64,000 nt of DNA, taken from positions 3,502,173-3,566,172 of the forward strand of contig FN649728.1 of assembly GCA_000310025.1 (NCBI GenBank). Direction: 5' to 3'. A model generated the notes under the pieces. The model saw only the letters and a list, made by a program, of their open reading frames with translations. It did no database searches and was not told where the DNA came from. Position 1 is the stretch's first letter. Every line of letters starts with the position of its first letter. Shown in pieces: positions 11,090 to 24,890 of this stretch. Origin of the DNA: Ectocarpus siliculosus (lineage: Eukaryota > Sar > Phaeophyceae > Ectocarpales > Ectocarpaceae). A program made the translations under genes and the position numbers.

Positions 11090-11205
11090 TGTTTGGCCTG
11101 CGCTTACGAAAGGCGTCTGCGTCAGTTGGACCGGACGGGAAAGTTACTGAGTAGAGACCGGATCGGTTTGTGACAACGTGAAGACGGCGACGACAGCAAC
11201 AACAA
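11090..11205 (+). repeat. Diverged 3' end of a LINE of the same or a related family
   Basis: The stretch ACTGAGTAGAGACCGGATCG followed by GTGAAGACGGCGACGACAGC and CAACAACAAGAG aligns by eye with the conserved LINE end (CTGGGTAGAGAGAGATCGGA, GTGAAGAC, then the CAA run) at 8675-8747 and 26440-26505. Substitutions are frequent and the CAA array is degenerate, so this would be an older insertion or a sister family. Confidence 0.45.
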
Positions 11206-12201
11206 GAGAACTCCTCCTGGTAAGTGTCAACCAAACAATTCCAAATGTATCTGGGTGTAGGCAGACTGGTGCCCGTTGGATGAGACGAGAAAACTGCCGC
11301 TGTTGATTTTTGTGCGTGTTTTCGTCCTATCTGCTTGTTGTGTGCATCTTTGACGAACTGCCGGGTTCACACAGGAGGACGGAAACACATGGACTCTGCA
11401 TATACTTGTAGACTCCCTCTGCTCCCTGTATTCTGCAGTAGTACAGGAACACAAGGGCATGGACGTAGTAGAGGAACACAAGGTATCAACTTGCTTGTCC
11501 GATTGCAACACACGCTGAAAGAACAAAGCCGTCAACAACACAGACAGGAGTGGTAGACAGGCTTAAACTGCGGTAGTCCAGAATACGCATACACGAGTAA
11601 GCGCACAATCGCTGCTGCTCTCCGTCATCCAAATAGGCAAGGCGGAGCAAACCTACGCACCCACCAACTGTGACGAAGAGGGAGGACCGGGAGCGTGGCG
11701 GTAACAACAACAACCTTTCGACAAGCATGCCGTAGAGCGGGGCATGTACCCTCCTTCGACATCCTCTTCTTCGGAAGCCTACTAAACTTTGAAGGTGTCA
11801 GTTGGCTGCTGCACTGAACCTCACTCGTCGACCATTATTCAATTAATTGATGATGGCCGCTTCAAAATGAAGGGCTTCGATCCGGGGCTACACAATAGAA
11901 CTCTTCTCGGGTGCTTGCTTGAAACTGATATCAAGGCAAGAAGGTTTCAGGAGTTCCTTCCCTCAAGTTTACTCACAAGCGCCCACGGCAGAGTACTACT
12001 TGGCACGAAAGTGCCGACTACAGCACGACTCTTCCACCTTGCCCAGAATCGAATTATCTCCCCGACCCAAGCAACAGACACAGGGTAGCACGAAACCACC
12101 GGAACGACCAACAGGTTGGCACCAAACAAACATGAAATACGAAAAACGCCAACATTCATCAAGTGACAAAACTCGATCTATCCGCGAGGTCCGGACAGAT
12201 T
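11206..12201. other. Intergenic stretch, nothing recognised
   Basis: Only short overlapping frames on both strands. No domain, no splice-bordered exon and no tandem array was seen. Confidence 0.4.
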
Positions 12202-12780
12202 GTTGTTGTTGTTGTTGTTGTTGTCTTCACATTAAAAACCGTTCCGATCTCTCTCTACCCAGTACCTTCGTATGTCCGTACTGATCCAACACTCGACGCG
12301 GTCGATTCCCGTGGTCACAGGTTAACTTACCCTAAAAAGGTACACTCAAATAAGCTGGCCCCGAGGGGTCCGCAAGTCAATACAAATCAACGACAGATAT
12401 TCTGGGATCCTCCACTCCCTCTTCGCGCTATGCGAGGTATCAACTGAGACTAGCAGTCACTATCTATCATGGGCCGGAGAGAAAGAGGTACACCCCCTTG
12501 GTTCAATCTTGGTACTTCACAACGCAAGCAGAGACAAGGCCATCTGGCACAGAAAAAGATAGAAAAAAAGAGAGAGAAAAAAGAAAAAAGAGAAAAAAAG
12601 GAAAAAAAAAAAAATGGAAACCGTAAGGAGAAGAGAAAATAAATGAAAATAAAATGAAAAATGAAAACGGGCGAGGACAAAGAGGGACCAGGCCGAAAAT
12701 AACAGGAAGTATGAGGCAGAACAAGGCACACGGTGCAGAGACCATTAACGAACAAGCAAACACGCAAACAAAACTCTCGA
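12202..12780 (-). mobile_element. 5'-truncated LINE copy (3' UTR only)
   Basis: Read on the minus strand, this matches the LINE 3' UTR of 8185-8747 in order: the long pyrimidine tract (12540-12700 as purines on the plus strand), the CCGAGGGGTCCGCAAG segment, then the terminal repeat, here (GTT)n on the plus strand at 12202-12226. 5' truncation of this kind is the normal product of target-primed reverse transcription. The open frames seen here (12450-12823 minus) come from the pyrimidine tract and are not genes. Confidence 0.9.
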
Positions 12781-13657
12781 TTGTGCAAGCAAGTATCCAG
12801 ACTTCATCAAAAACGAAGGCCAAGACGCATCGAGAATACAGCCTTCAGAGAGGACAAGGCCACGGGTTTTGCGAGTCGCTGAACCTCCAACAATGCGCAC
12901 CGTGTTCAAAGTGACGCCTTCGTAAGACCATGCGACGGAACACGTGTGAAGAGCGTGGCCACTCTGGTGATCAAATTCAACACCACAAAAACCGGGGAAG
13001 GAGGAGGCAGGGGCATCCAACATACACGCAACCCAACGCAGAAGACATGGCACAATACCAAACTACCACATGAAAAACACAAAGAAGCGGAAGAATGTTG
13101 GCACGAAACAGCACGCCAGGATACAGAATAAAAAACGAAACACTTACAGGTCGAAAACGAAAAATACGAGAGTTACCGCTGTACCCATGCCCATGATTTG
13201 GAGCTCGCGACTTCATGTGCCACGCTGCTGTGACTGTACCCTCGTTCGATTTGTGAGGCACAACGAGCGTCCTTGCCACCAGTTATCTCGAGGAACCCTG
13301 CCGGCACTCCCAATGCACACGAACTCACAAAACCCCGCATTCTTCATCCGCCAGCATCGATAGATAACCTCTTTCTCAGGGAAAATGTGACGCGGCCACT
13401 CCGCGAACACAACAGTATGCATTGCACATGATACAAAAAATGCCTCAACCTGAATGCTGCGCCGGCAATACATCGTCGGGCCTTGGAACATTTTCGAATA
13501 TGCTATAGATGCAGGCGGGGCTGACCTAGCTTACGGAACACGAAACACCACACACGGCGTGGGCCGGTGAGGTCGTTGTTCTCGGGCTGTCCCGAGGCCC
13601 TGCTGCTGTTCCAAGCCCAGGCCCGCCGAGAGAGCCGGCCGCGCCGGTAAAACAGGG
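12781..13657. other. Intergenic spacer between the LINE fragment and the 3' end of the glycosyltransferase gene
   Basis: No supported gene. The last part presumably holds the 3' UTR of the minus-strand gene that ends at 13658. No clear polyadenylation signal was identified. Confidence 0.4.
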
Positions 13658-16600
13658 TCACGGCTCCCGAACGGGCTCTGGCTCTGGCTGTGGCGCTAGC
13701 TCTTCCTCTGTCTCGGACGGGGGAGGGTACTCGAAGGGAAACATACGGACAACCGTCTCCGGCTCCTTGTGCAGTATCTCTTCCCTCCACTCGGTGATGA
13801 GCGTGATGTAGCCCGAGTAGGGCTTCTCGCAGCGGTAGGCGTCCGGGATATCCTTCGTTCGGGGGTCGTTGAGAGAGGACCCGATCATCACCTGGGAGGA
13901 GGCCACCGCCAGGCCGCTCACGAACGCTCGCACACCGGAGTCCTGATGAGGCAACAACAGCAGCACGGCGCGCGTTAGTGTATGCACGAAACGAATTTCA
14001 CGCGGGGTAGCGTGAAGCCAAGTCAGCACTGGGCACACGGGGAGGGCGGGGGATCATTTTGCACTCGGGAGCGGTCGTCAGATCACAGATTGAGCAGTTC
14101 GACGAGACCGAGCAATGTTGCTTTGACCTGTGGACCCCGAAAGAGTGGGCTAAGCTTTTCCATGTATTCCGCGGGAAAGGCGGAGGCATGTTGACGACCC
14201 AGCTGCTTGCGCAGGAAAAAACACACAAAAAAAAAACACGTAGTTTTGCTCTCCCACAACTCACGTCGATCTCAGTGAAGAAGTGGTGCAGCTCGTTGTG
14301 GAGGGCTTGCGGGTAGTCGTCGTTTATCAGGTCCAGCACGGCCGCCCCGTGCGCCTGGGCCTGAGGATCGCCACCAAAACCGAAAATGAAACAAGGGCAA
14401 CAAAAGGTGAGGTAAGGCAAGTCCAGCGGAGAGACACACATCACCGCGGTGTGCATGCAGTGGTATCCAACTGGCTTGGTGTCAACAACGCAGGTGACCT
14501 GCGCCCCCCCCCCCCCCCTACATCCTCTTGTTCGTGGTCCCAAGATGACGCACCAACGACAAAAAATGACTGTCCCCGTTGAGCATCACTCCGCGAAGAA
14601 GGCAGGGTGCATCCACGCCATTCATCTCTACCAACATAAGACCCTCTACGACCGCGTTGTTGGCAACTCTAGCACGCAACAGGTACCAATTCCCGGGATG
14701 CGATCAAAAACGACCTGAACATGTGCGGTGCGGTTCGATGCGGAAAGCGATGTACGCTACTCACCGAGGCCTTGTACGTCCCAGAGGTCTTGCCGTACAG
14801 GTCGGTGTTGAACAGCACCTGGTGAGTGCCATACCCGAGGGCCACCCTTTGCTCCTCGACGAGAGCCTTCACCTGAGTTGGGGGGTTTTGGTCGACATTG
14901 TTCGCGTCGTGGACACGTGGGCGTAACTCGTCGGCGCCGAATACAGCCAGGGAATCGCGGCTATGCAAAACAATCCCCTTGGGGAGTCCTACCTAGCTAG
15001 AACAGCGCTTCCCTACTACATACCGCCTCTGTAAAAAACTTCACAAGCTCAGCTCCAACGAGGTGGCTTGCTGCGGTGCATGTGCCTTGGCAGCCATCGT
15101 GATGAGCGAGACAAGCGCCCGCAAAAGTACTCAGGGCATGCGCACATACGCTGCAACACGGGTCGCCACGTGCGGACCTCTCAACCATATCATCATGTGT
15201 CAACTAGCGCGACGCTGCCAAATGGCACGGTTGCGACGTCCGCTCCTTTCCAGAGAGTTTCTGCGAAGGAGCGGTTCGGAACAACTGCGTAACAGACTTG
15301 AGCACACCGGTTCGGAACTGGCAACGCCGTTCGACGATCCCGTGGCTGACCTCGAATGGCACGTAGTCAAGTAGACTACGCAAAAAAAAAAACATCGTAC
15401 GTTCATGACGCGGTTATCCTCCCATCAACCGTCACAAAGCGGCTGCACCGCAATGCTAAAAGTCTGCCCTCGGCCGTGGGAGGACCACAATCCGCACTCT
15501 TCCACACAAGAAGCGTCACGCACGTGACGCTAGCGGCTGTACTGCCCCCCTCAACCGCCCGAACACAACTATAGTCATTCGAACTCACCTCTTTGTAGCA
15601 CTCGGTGAGGTCTCCGTTGGCCAACTCTGTCCTCCATTGCACTGCCACAAATTCCCCAGTCTCCCAGTCCTGGTCGCAGCACAAGCATATCCATTAATAA
15701 CCGCACGCAGCAGCAGCGGCACAGAAAGGAGAGAGAAAAAAAAGGGGGGGGGGCAAAGCTTAGGAGGCAGGCAACGGTCTCGCGGGCGTTTACACGACAA
15801 AGGTCGTATTGGAGGCGTAGCAAAGAGTCAACCCCTTTGAAGGAAAAAGAAAAGCCCCCCCAGCAGTGCGATGCGCTGCCGGGAGTAATCCTGCTTTCAG
15901 CAAAACAAAGTTGTACTTCAAATTCGTAGCACAACGGAGAGCTTTCCATCAAGGACTTGGGACTGACATCGTATTCGGAACTCCGACACAAGAGCACGCA
16001 TTCACTCGCTCGCTCAACTCTTGATCCTGCAAACGGGTGACCGCTGAGAGGTGAATCATGCGCGCTCACTTCAGAAGCGTTCCTGACTGTCGGGCAAAGA
16101 TCAAACCGCCTCAACGTCAAGGGCGCGTCTACATCGCTCGCTCAGCGGCCATCCTGGTCGACGAAACGCCGCTCATTGGTCATTCTCGCAAAAAAACAAC
16201 AGCAAAGGACTTCTTCCCGTCTACCCCACAGTATTGCCAACAACGTACATGGACACAACGGAAAGTAGCCCCCTGCTCACGTTTCCTCATGTGCTGACGA
16301 TCGGGCGTAGCGGCATTTCAACGAGGGCACCCCGACAAGCCCTCACGTACGTACTCCAACGATCGCACCCCAGACCTACATACCTTCTGCGCTTCAAGAA
16401 GCATTCGGACGATGCCCACGAAGAACGGGTTTGGCCTGAGAAACTGAAGAGCTTCCCGTTCTTTGCCGCTTTTCCACGTCGACTCCATCGCGATCACCTT
16501 GACGCGGGGGGGGGGGGGGCATGGGGGGCAAAAATAGCAAACGCAAAGTTTCAAAGCTCCGAAAACAAAACTAACGGCAGCACCGGCTGCGGTCCGCTAA

Positions 16601-19600
16601 CCAAAAATATTTTCGACAAACTTCGGGATTGGACGGGGTTGGGATAGGTGAACAACCGCTTTTAAGCTTGGAAGGGGCCGAGATCCCCCATAACGTAGCT
16701 TGCTTGGGCCGAAATTCGAGGGATGCCCCCCCCCGACGAAACTGAAAGACACGCTATCAGCTGCAGGCCACCACATTCTGCGTAGAGGCGTGTCTACACC
16801 CAACTCCGACAAGCATGGCCATAGAACCGCAACAGCAACAAAAGATGCTACATATGGCATCGCTCGATGGGCGCGCCCGACGTGTCGTACAAAGGGCCCA
16901 GCAACAGAACCTGGTCGCCAAGTTAATAGTCCTGAAAAGGGGATTTCACGGTACGAGGAGCGAGGCCGAAATTATACGGCAGTTTTCCCGATGTCTTGAT
17001 GCACAGGCTGGAGAAAACAACCCATCCAGACCCTTCGTTGCAACATTTTAACAAACAAAAAAACTCCCTTTTAAGAGCATGAAGGCCAGAAATAACCGCC
17101 GGATTGCGGCGTGTGTGGCTGTGCTTGCAACAGCAGCAGCGTCACGGCAAGAGAGGGCCAAGACTCTAAACGTTGACGCCGATAAAATGGACCCATCGAT
17201 TCCGCACGATTCTTCGTTCCTCATCGGGCAAAACTCGGGTATTCCGTGCAGAGCTATATATCCGATGCAAGAGGGGATTCCCCAATACACAACTTTGCCC
17301 TGGTGCCCATAGTCGTCTATTCTGTACAGCGGCTAGGTAAACACGTGGGTTGCGATGGTGAAAGAAACCTAGACGAGGGGTATCAAAGCATCCAACCGCT
17401 GTGCTGTGCTACACATTGCCGCATGACGGCCGTACCTCAATGTAAAGACAGCGTACCGCCCGTGCCGCGAAAGACACTAAACCATCGCGGGGTCCAATTT
17501 CCAGGCCCAATAGATATCTCCAAGGCGACAACGGGTCTCTCACACCCACCTCTGTAGCCCCCACTGACCCTCAACTTCCCGTAGTCGCCATATTACAATG
17601 TAAAGAGAACCCGCCATGTACTCGAGATGAGAAAGAAATGAACAATTTTGCCCATCGTCGTCGCCATCAACACCTGATACTTGTCGGAGTCCTTGAACAT
17701 GTCGACAATGTGCTCTTCGTCAGTGGCGTGGCGGAGGAGCACCTCGTGAGTGTCAGATCTGAGGGTGAAACGCGCGGGGCGACGCGAAACGGCACAAAAA
17801 TGTCGGCTAACGACAAACAATGCGGGCGACTTTAAGTACGTGCCACACCGTTTTACCAGCCCTACACCGCAATCGAGCGCGTCGGTTGTGTGCACATCTG
17901 AAGGGGCAGGGGATGTCTCACACAAAACACAGCTACAACGTATCCGGAAAAAGTGCATTCGGGGTCGTTCAACCGCACGCGTGCTACGCGCCAGATTGTG
18001 GAACAACACGACTTATCATGTTCACGCTATATTCACCAAAAGGCTCCCATTGGGACGTTAGTTTCGGGCACCCCACGGTTGACGCAAGATGACATGCTCA
18101 ACGTATTCTCATGGGTTGGTGTGCCGGTGGTTCTCATTTCCTGCACGCAGCACCATGTGCTGGGGGCCAGCTTGTTGGGCGGAGATTTTGCCAGCGAGAC
18201 TCGTCCACAAGAGCCAGGGTTCAGTGACGCTTCGATTTGTTGTCGCGTATGCGTAGTTGCAAATTCTCCTTGTGAGCTGAACTTGAATAAAAAAGCGGAG
18301 TTGAGAGCGCAAGCTCTGAATATCTAAAAAAGGGCGCATTCAAGCTCCGAAGCTACAGTGGGTAGCGGGTGAATGGGTTGTCTGCAGTACGGTATATCGC
18401 TGCACCGATTGCGACGTGTGGACGAGAAGGGAGGTTTGCATCGACCTACCGAATGCGAAACATGTTGAAGAGGGCATTTCCCCGCTAGGTTGCAACGTTC
18501 CGTGGAGTTGATGCAGAACTCAACCAACAAACCGCGCAAGCTCCAAAATACGCAACATGGGTAGGGTTCTGGCGCCACACGGTCAGCTTTACCTACAGTT
18601 AAGCTGACAGTGAGAGATCCGTATGCCTGAAACCAGCATGCGGGTCGTTCTTGCCCATTCTCATCTTCTCGCTTCTTGGGAAACCGGACTGTAACGGGTT
18701 TGAACATTGGTTCGCCAGGCTACCTCTTCGCGGAACACGTCCCCGGGACATAGCGTCAGTTCCACGGATGCTTGGCGAGCTCCGAACATTGCGTGGCAAT
18801 GTACCGGCGAGCTTCCGGCATACTCCTCTCAGAAGGAAGCTTGAGAAAAGGTCGCTGATGCCAGAGAAACACATGTCGCAGAAAGAAAAAAAAAATCCAA
18901 ACCTTATCCTCAAAAAGACAAGAACGCAAGACCACCGTCGCTTTCTTGCGCCAAAAGGCTGGGGTTCTTCTCCACCCTCGCGTCCCGACCTCCAAAAGTT
19001 CCTCGTGACTGAAGTCAGGACCTGACGCAGTGCCACTTCGTCGTTATCATCGGATATATGACGGCACGGGGGAAAGCTAGAGAGTCATCAAACGAACCTG
19101 ATGGTGGTGAAAGCCTCCGGGGGTATTCTTCCGTCGGCCATCATGTTCCGGAAGCTGGTCAGGTCCAGGATACGGTGGTACCTGTGTGTGAATCAACCCA
19201 GAGCCGGCAACGGGGCAGTGCCCGACAGCAGTGGACACGTTCTTGTCATGCTTTTCCCGAAACGTGCCTCACCATATGGCACACTCTCGATACACGCGCC
19301 AATCGAATAGAACAGTTACTCACGTCTGCGGAAGACACCGCACAAGGAGAATCCATGCATGCCGTCGGCAACGGCATAAATCACGACGGGCTCTACGCCT
19401 AGCCCCGTAGGACAGCTGCCCCTACGACAACACAGTAGACGGACGGGATATTGAAAAAAACTGCAAAGACAACGGAAGGACGCCATGTGGGCAGTGACTG
19501 CAGTTGCCCGCCCCCCACCCCCCGCCCGCCCGCCATGAAGAACCCCCGAAACGCACAGGCCCAGCATTGACGATTCGGCGGTGACTGCTCCCCCGCAATA

Positions 19601-22313
19601 CTCCCCGTTCATTGCGCCAAACAAAATGGGGGACGAACCTTTACCGATAGAAGGGGATCGAAATTCACCACCCATACACACCAAACAGATTTAGAAGAGA
19701 GACACTGTCACCTGTCATCCCACATATTCTGGACGTCGATGTTTCCACCTTTTTCGGAAAAACTCTTCCGGACGCACCAGCCGGTGTCATACATGAGGAA
19801 AGCCAGACAGGCTGGAAGTAGTTTTCGCGATCAGCAGGGTCATACAGGGTACATTGACCTTTAACGTCCACTCCTCGTTCTCGACCAACAAACCCGTCAA
19901 GACCGTCTTGGTCGCCTCACATGCACAGCTCTGAGAGATCCCAGTAGGCGCCGAGGCCGATGGACGCATCCTCCAGCTTTGCCACCCTGTTTCGAGAGAA
20001 ACAACCAGAGTTAGACTTTTTAAGACAGATCTGTCAGTATTTCTTTTTGGGTTCGCTGGGCTCTTCCGAGTCCACAACGCATCGGCTGTGTGAGCTGTTC
20101 GAGCTTTGGAAAAGTCACTGATGGTAGCTCGCACCTGATTCACGCCAACACTTGCCTTTCATCTCGCATCACATCACGTCTTGATGACACTACTAAAAAG
20201 TACTGTGCTCTGGTGAGCCCACCCCGAAGGCGCAACTTGCAACAAGACCAAATATACCGAGTACGACGGACGCACATATGACGTCGCAGCCCCGTTCGAA
20301 CGTTCATCACATCAAAATGTCTTCCTCGCCACTCGTGCGCACGCACGTGCCAACCAGGAACGAGAAAAACAAAAAACGTATCTTATTATCATATCAGGAT
20401 TCTAGAAAAAAAACACTACCCATAGCGCACCAGCAGAACCTGGCAACAACTACACCATGCAACAGAGGTCGTCACGACACGGCTTGGCAAAGCACAGCAC
20501 ACGACGTCACCACAGAGCAACCCGTCGACGCAGGAACACAAACGACCCTACAACGCATCGGCCAACCAAGCGGTAGAGGAACAGCCCTAGAGGAGGGAGA
20601 ACTTGGGGTGTGAGAGCAAACTTGTAGCCGGCCCCCTCGCCTTGTCCCCCCTCGCCCCCGATACACACCTGGCGTCCTTGACAGGGTACTCGACGAACGT
20701 CCGTCCGAGCGCCTTGGCCATGAAGATTCCGTCAGTCACGAGGAACTTGTTGCCCCCTAGCTGCTCCCTGTGAGATTGCACAAACCACGATACATTGTGA
20801 AAAAAAAACACCAAGAACGCAGGAGGCGGGTGGACGGGCGGGTGGCGGGAGGGGGACTTTGGTGGGGATGCAATGATACTGGTCAAAACACAACAGCGTT
20901 CGACCATCGCCGGGGGCAATGCGTTGCAACCCTGCCTTGCGCAACCCTAACCCACAGCTGCCGCCTAGGACGCATTCCATATGCCCGCCTCGAAGTGAAG
21001 CGTGCCGTGCCCACTGCGGCCGCCATTCAGGATGCTGTGCGGGTCGGAGTAAAGTTGAAGGGATTATAAATGTATGGTGTATGCTTGTTGAAGTAAACAC
21101 TCATGTTCAATCTAGCTGCAGATGTTAGCCTGCTCTTGACGCACTCTATACTACCACAGGATGTTGGAAAAAAAAAAAACAGCCGAAAAAAACATCTCGG
21201 ATAGACATACAGCGAGGTTCGGCTGCCATGGCGCACACGACAAAACTGAGAGCGTGCTTCCTCTACGCTGTCCTTAACAGCACGGAAATTCATGCTAATG
21301 CTCACCTGCCGTTGACGTAAACTACATAGCCGTTCGGGTCTGGCTCGTCTTGCAGCTCCGGTACGCCCCAGTGAGCCATGCATAGCGTCGAGTCCCAGGC
21401 GGGAGGAGTCGCCAGCGTCCCTTCCGTCAAAGGCTGTATGTGTTGTTCGTTGTGACGTACATACCATACACGAGTCACGGACCAACGATCAGTTCTTTTC
21501 GAGAGGATGGGTTGGGGGGGAGGGGTAGGGGGGGAGTTGCATGTCTGAAAAATCGAGCAAACATTAAATTCTAAAGCACTACCAGGTACGTGCTTTCAAC
21601 CAGTGGTGAAGACTACCAAAAGAGGTTAGCACACACTCTCGCAGGTTTGAGTTGGAATTGGGAAGACAACACTACGACCGAGGCAAGCGGCTACGTAGGT
21701 GGTCGAGTCCGAAGCCCTGTTTGCTGCTGTGCCTGATGGGCACCGGAATGATCAGCCACACCTCCGATAATACTCAGGGTTTCCTTGCGGGTGTCGCGCG
21801 CACGTACAAGTGCTCGAGATACAGCCATGGTGCCGCACAACACGCAAGCCAAGTATTGATCAAGCCAGACAAAACCGACGGGAGAGTGTAGCAAGGGCAC
21901 ACGCCGCCATATGGGCTTCATGTCGAGATGTCCGTCGGGCACGCGGACGTACTTCGAGCCCGGCCCCCCTCTAGGTACCCCGATCTTGATCCCGGTTCCA
22001 TGGCAGTTTGAATAGGGCGGAACCTGCATTACGCCTAATAGCAGCAAAGGTTGAGACGGGACAAGAAACAACTGACCTGCTCCTGCGGCCCCGCACTCGC
22101 CCCGTTTTCCCGGACGTCGAACGACTCGCCCACCGTCCCCACCGTGATCTCCGGGAGATGCCGAGCGTGGTTTTCGCTCTCGTATAACCTCCCTTCCTTC
22201 TGCTCGCGCCCTCCCTCTCCTCCGCCCCTCGCCCGCCTTCCCCTCAACGATTGCAGCGGCGCGCTCTCTTGCTTCGTTTGCAGGTGCGGCCCGTCTCCTC
22301 CCGCGGCATCCAT
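13658..22313 (-). CDS. Putative protein O-fucosyltransferase-like glycosyltransferase, 13 exons
   Basis: Proposed exons, in order: 22077-22313, 21901-22023, 21306-21433, 20669-20767, 19921-19986, 19712-19811, 19098-19181, 17674-17758, 16384-16497, 15589-15669, 14765-14872, 14265-14360, 13658-13942 (stop TGA). Phases match at every junction except 19921-19986 to 19712-19811, where one base is out of register. The product is about 534 residues. Family-like blocks are GNKFLVTDGIFMAKALGRTF (near residue 170), LGAYWDLSEL, YHRILDLTSF, FLRPNPFF, FVAVQWRTE and a C-terminal AFVSGLAVASSQVMIGSS. This order resembles GDP-fucose O-fucosyltransferases: substrate loop with AKxLGRT, a YWD block, an HxR-like strand, then a late acidic/serine block. 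The usual His-Arg pair reads Gln-Trp-Arg. It would transfer a sugar, likely fucose, in the secretory pathway. The first exon and N-terminal anchor are uncertain, since two overlapping frames are open in 22244-22784. Confidence 0.6.
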
Positions 22314-24890
22314 ACGCTCGCCGACACCGTGGTCAACGCGACCGTCAGCGGCCGCGTGGCTAGCATAATCCCCGCCCCGAACCCCCGCAGACGCATCTTC
22401 AGCATCACCAACAGCAGCAACGCCGAGGAAGAAAACATCGGCACCCGGCGTAGCTTCACCTACACTACCGTAGGTTCCGGCGACACCGGAATCGCCACGG
22501 TTGCTACCTCCAGCCACGCCATCACTTCCTGCAGCGGTCCGAACGCCTTCCTCTGTTGCCCAGCCACCTCGTGCAACGATCGATATCAGTCTTGAGAGGC
22601 GCCAATCACGGTGGAAGCAAAGCGAGAAAGAGAGAGAGGAGGGGGGAGATAGGAAGAAAAGAGGAGGGCAGTTACATGTTAAGTTGGACATGGCAAATAC
22701 TTTGTGCGGACGACATGTCCATTTCTTACTGCTTCCTACACCTAAGAAGTAGCACCAAACCATAACCTTTATTATTAACCGCACCGATCTTCTGCGGCGA
22801 GACCCTGGGGACGATTCAAACTTGTCCCCGTTACTTTGCGGTAATAACAGCGGTGAGGTAAAACCGAGGGCTGATACGCGGAAATCACCGGTGCGGAACG
22901 ATACGTAGCGGCAGTATCTGTGGTATCGGTCATCACTGCTGCTGCTCGGCAGTCGCGGTGAAACTGGTGCTGATGTTGCTTGGTATGTAGTCCGTAGTCC
23001 CTAGAGGGCCAGGGCGGAGACCAACAGGGCAGGCTTTTAGGCAAACGTCCGAGCGATAAAGCGGTAATCTTTTCTGATTGTTGATTGTCGTGCGGAAAGT
23101 CTCATCTTCAAAATGCTGCTGGTGCAAAAATGTATGCACCGGTACGGTCTCTCCGCACAGAAAGGAGGACAACGCCGAGTGCGCCTGAGACCAGCGCCCG
23201 TCTCTGCGAGCTCGGAAAACGTAGAGAGCGAAGTGTACCATCAACAGCAGTGAGGAAGTTGCTTGGAAAAAAATCCGGAGTTGTTGTTCACCAGCACCAC
23301 GTTGTGTCTGGAACTCATCACGGTTGTCTGCGGTATGTGTTGTGCTCTTATTTTTATGCATAGATACCAAAAGTCGGCGATGGTAAATTTCCAACAATAC
23401 CTGCGTGCGGCTTTGCGGCGTGTGCGCCTCCGGCATGCTCTCGCTCTACCCTACGCACCACTTTCCCAGCGGCTTTGCTCCGGGCAACTCACCCGTCAGT
23501 CACTTTTCGTAGCCCGGGTGGTGAGCCCGACGACCTCGTGGCACCAAACACCCTTTCCTGAGAGATGGGGCCTGAAGAGTATAGCAGTGTGTTGTACTAA
23601 ATAATGTCTACACACCATGTGGAGTTGGTTTTGGGGCCGGGTTGGACGAGACCGCTCTCGATATAAAACGGGACCCAGGCGATCAAGAGCAACACGATAT
23701 CTGCACACCCCAGCGCTCCCTCTGTGCTCCTCAACAGCAGTAGATGCTGCGGGTGTTTCTTTGGAAATATACAGGGACTTTAGGTGGCGCTTTTCATTTT
23801 GTATCGAAGTAACGGAATTCCGTGTTCCGCCGCTCTGCAGAAAAGCACCGCTTGGTTTCCTTCCCTTCTTCCCTTGTCTCTCTCGGTCGCTCGCTCCTTT
23901 GCCATCGCAGGTCCAACTCGTACATCTACGAACTCGCACGCCGCAACAGAAGCAGAAGCTCTCGGCTGCGAAGAGGTTTTCAGAAGGTCTGGTGTGTGGC
24001 ACCCCAAACCACAGCTATTCCACGACGAAGGTGTTGGGGATGACGATGTTGGTTTGAGGTTTGAGGAGAAACGGGAAACCTTGCCCGATTTTGTACGGGC
24101 AGCGGACTCACGTGAAAAACAGAAGCGGCCTCTCCTTGACAGCAGCAGATGCTGCCCGCCGCTTTCGACGACCTGCCTGTCTCGGGTTTCCTCCACAAGC
24201 GCTGTGCATGGACATGTCTTGTTTGTTTCCTCTGTCTGGTGTAGGGCACAGGGCACAAGCGACCTCTGGTGAGCTTAGAACTCCCCACCCGCCCAAACGA
24301 AGCCCCAATGAGAAAAGTGGAAAGTGGCGACACATCTGACGCACGGGGATGTATTGGGCGTGTCCCCGGGGTTGGTGGGTTATTACGCCGCATTATTGCA
24401 TTTATTTTTCTTTCTGTGTGCAAAGTGCTGCGTTTTGGCGAAGATTTGGCGACCATAAACATGGGTCTAATCATGTAAGAAATTCTGGACATCGTCTGTG
24501 AAGAAACAATCCCATCAGTTCTGGTGTGCTGCGCGTTGTTCACATCTCAAACATCAGAGGGTTACGAGTTTGCCGCCGCTGAACCACTCACGGCCATTGC
24601 TGCATAGGGGTATACCAGGGCTGGTTTTCTACATTCGCCGCAGTTTTTAATATTCAGAGGTCCGACTGCTGTCTGCTCTTCTATCTAGCCAATTGCTCCG
24701 CAAAACAACGGAGAGGAGAGGCAGCGTCACAACAATGGAGGTTTATATTTTCAAACATTTGCGGACAAAGATTTTGTTTCACTGTTTATGGGAGAAAATC
24801 TTCGGCAAAATATTCTCACACGTTTTGAAATGGGGCAGGTCGCAAAAATGTTTCCCAAGAGCGGCGGGATTAGTAGACGACCGCCCCTTC
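22314..24890. other. Intergenic region upstream of the glycosyltransferase gene
   Basis: It should contain the 5' end and promoter of the minus-strand gene; two overlapping minus-strand frames (22035-22784 and 22244-22459) make the true start unclear. Further on, only short unrelated frames were seen. Bases 24441-24468 are identical to 26547-26574, a short dispersed repeat. Confidence 0.4.

Noticed and set aside
22244-22459. Signal-anchor-like N-terminus (LLLLVMLKM segment) for the fucosyltransferase-like gene
   Set aside because: It is in a different frame from the exon that joins the rest of the gene, and I could not find a plausible splice between them. It remains possible but unproven.
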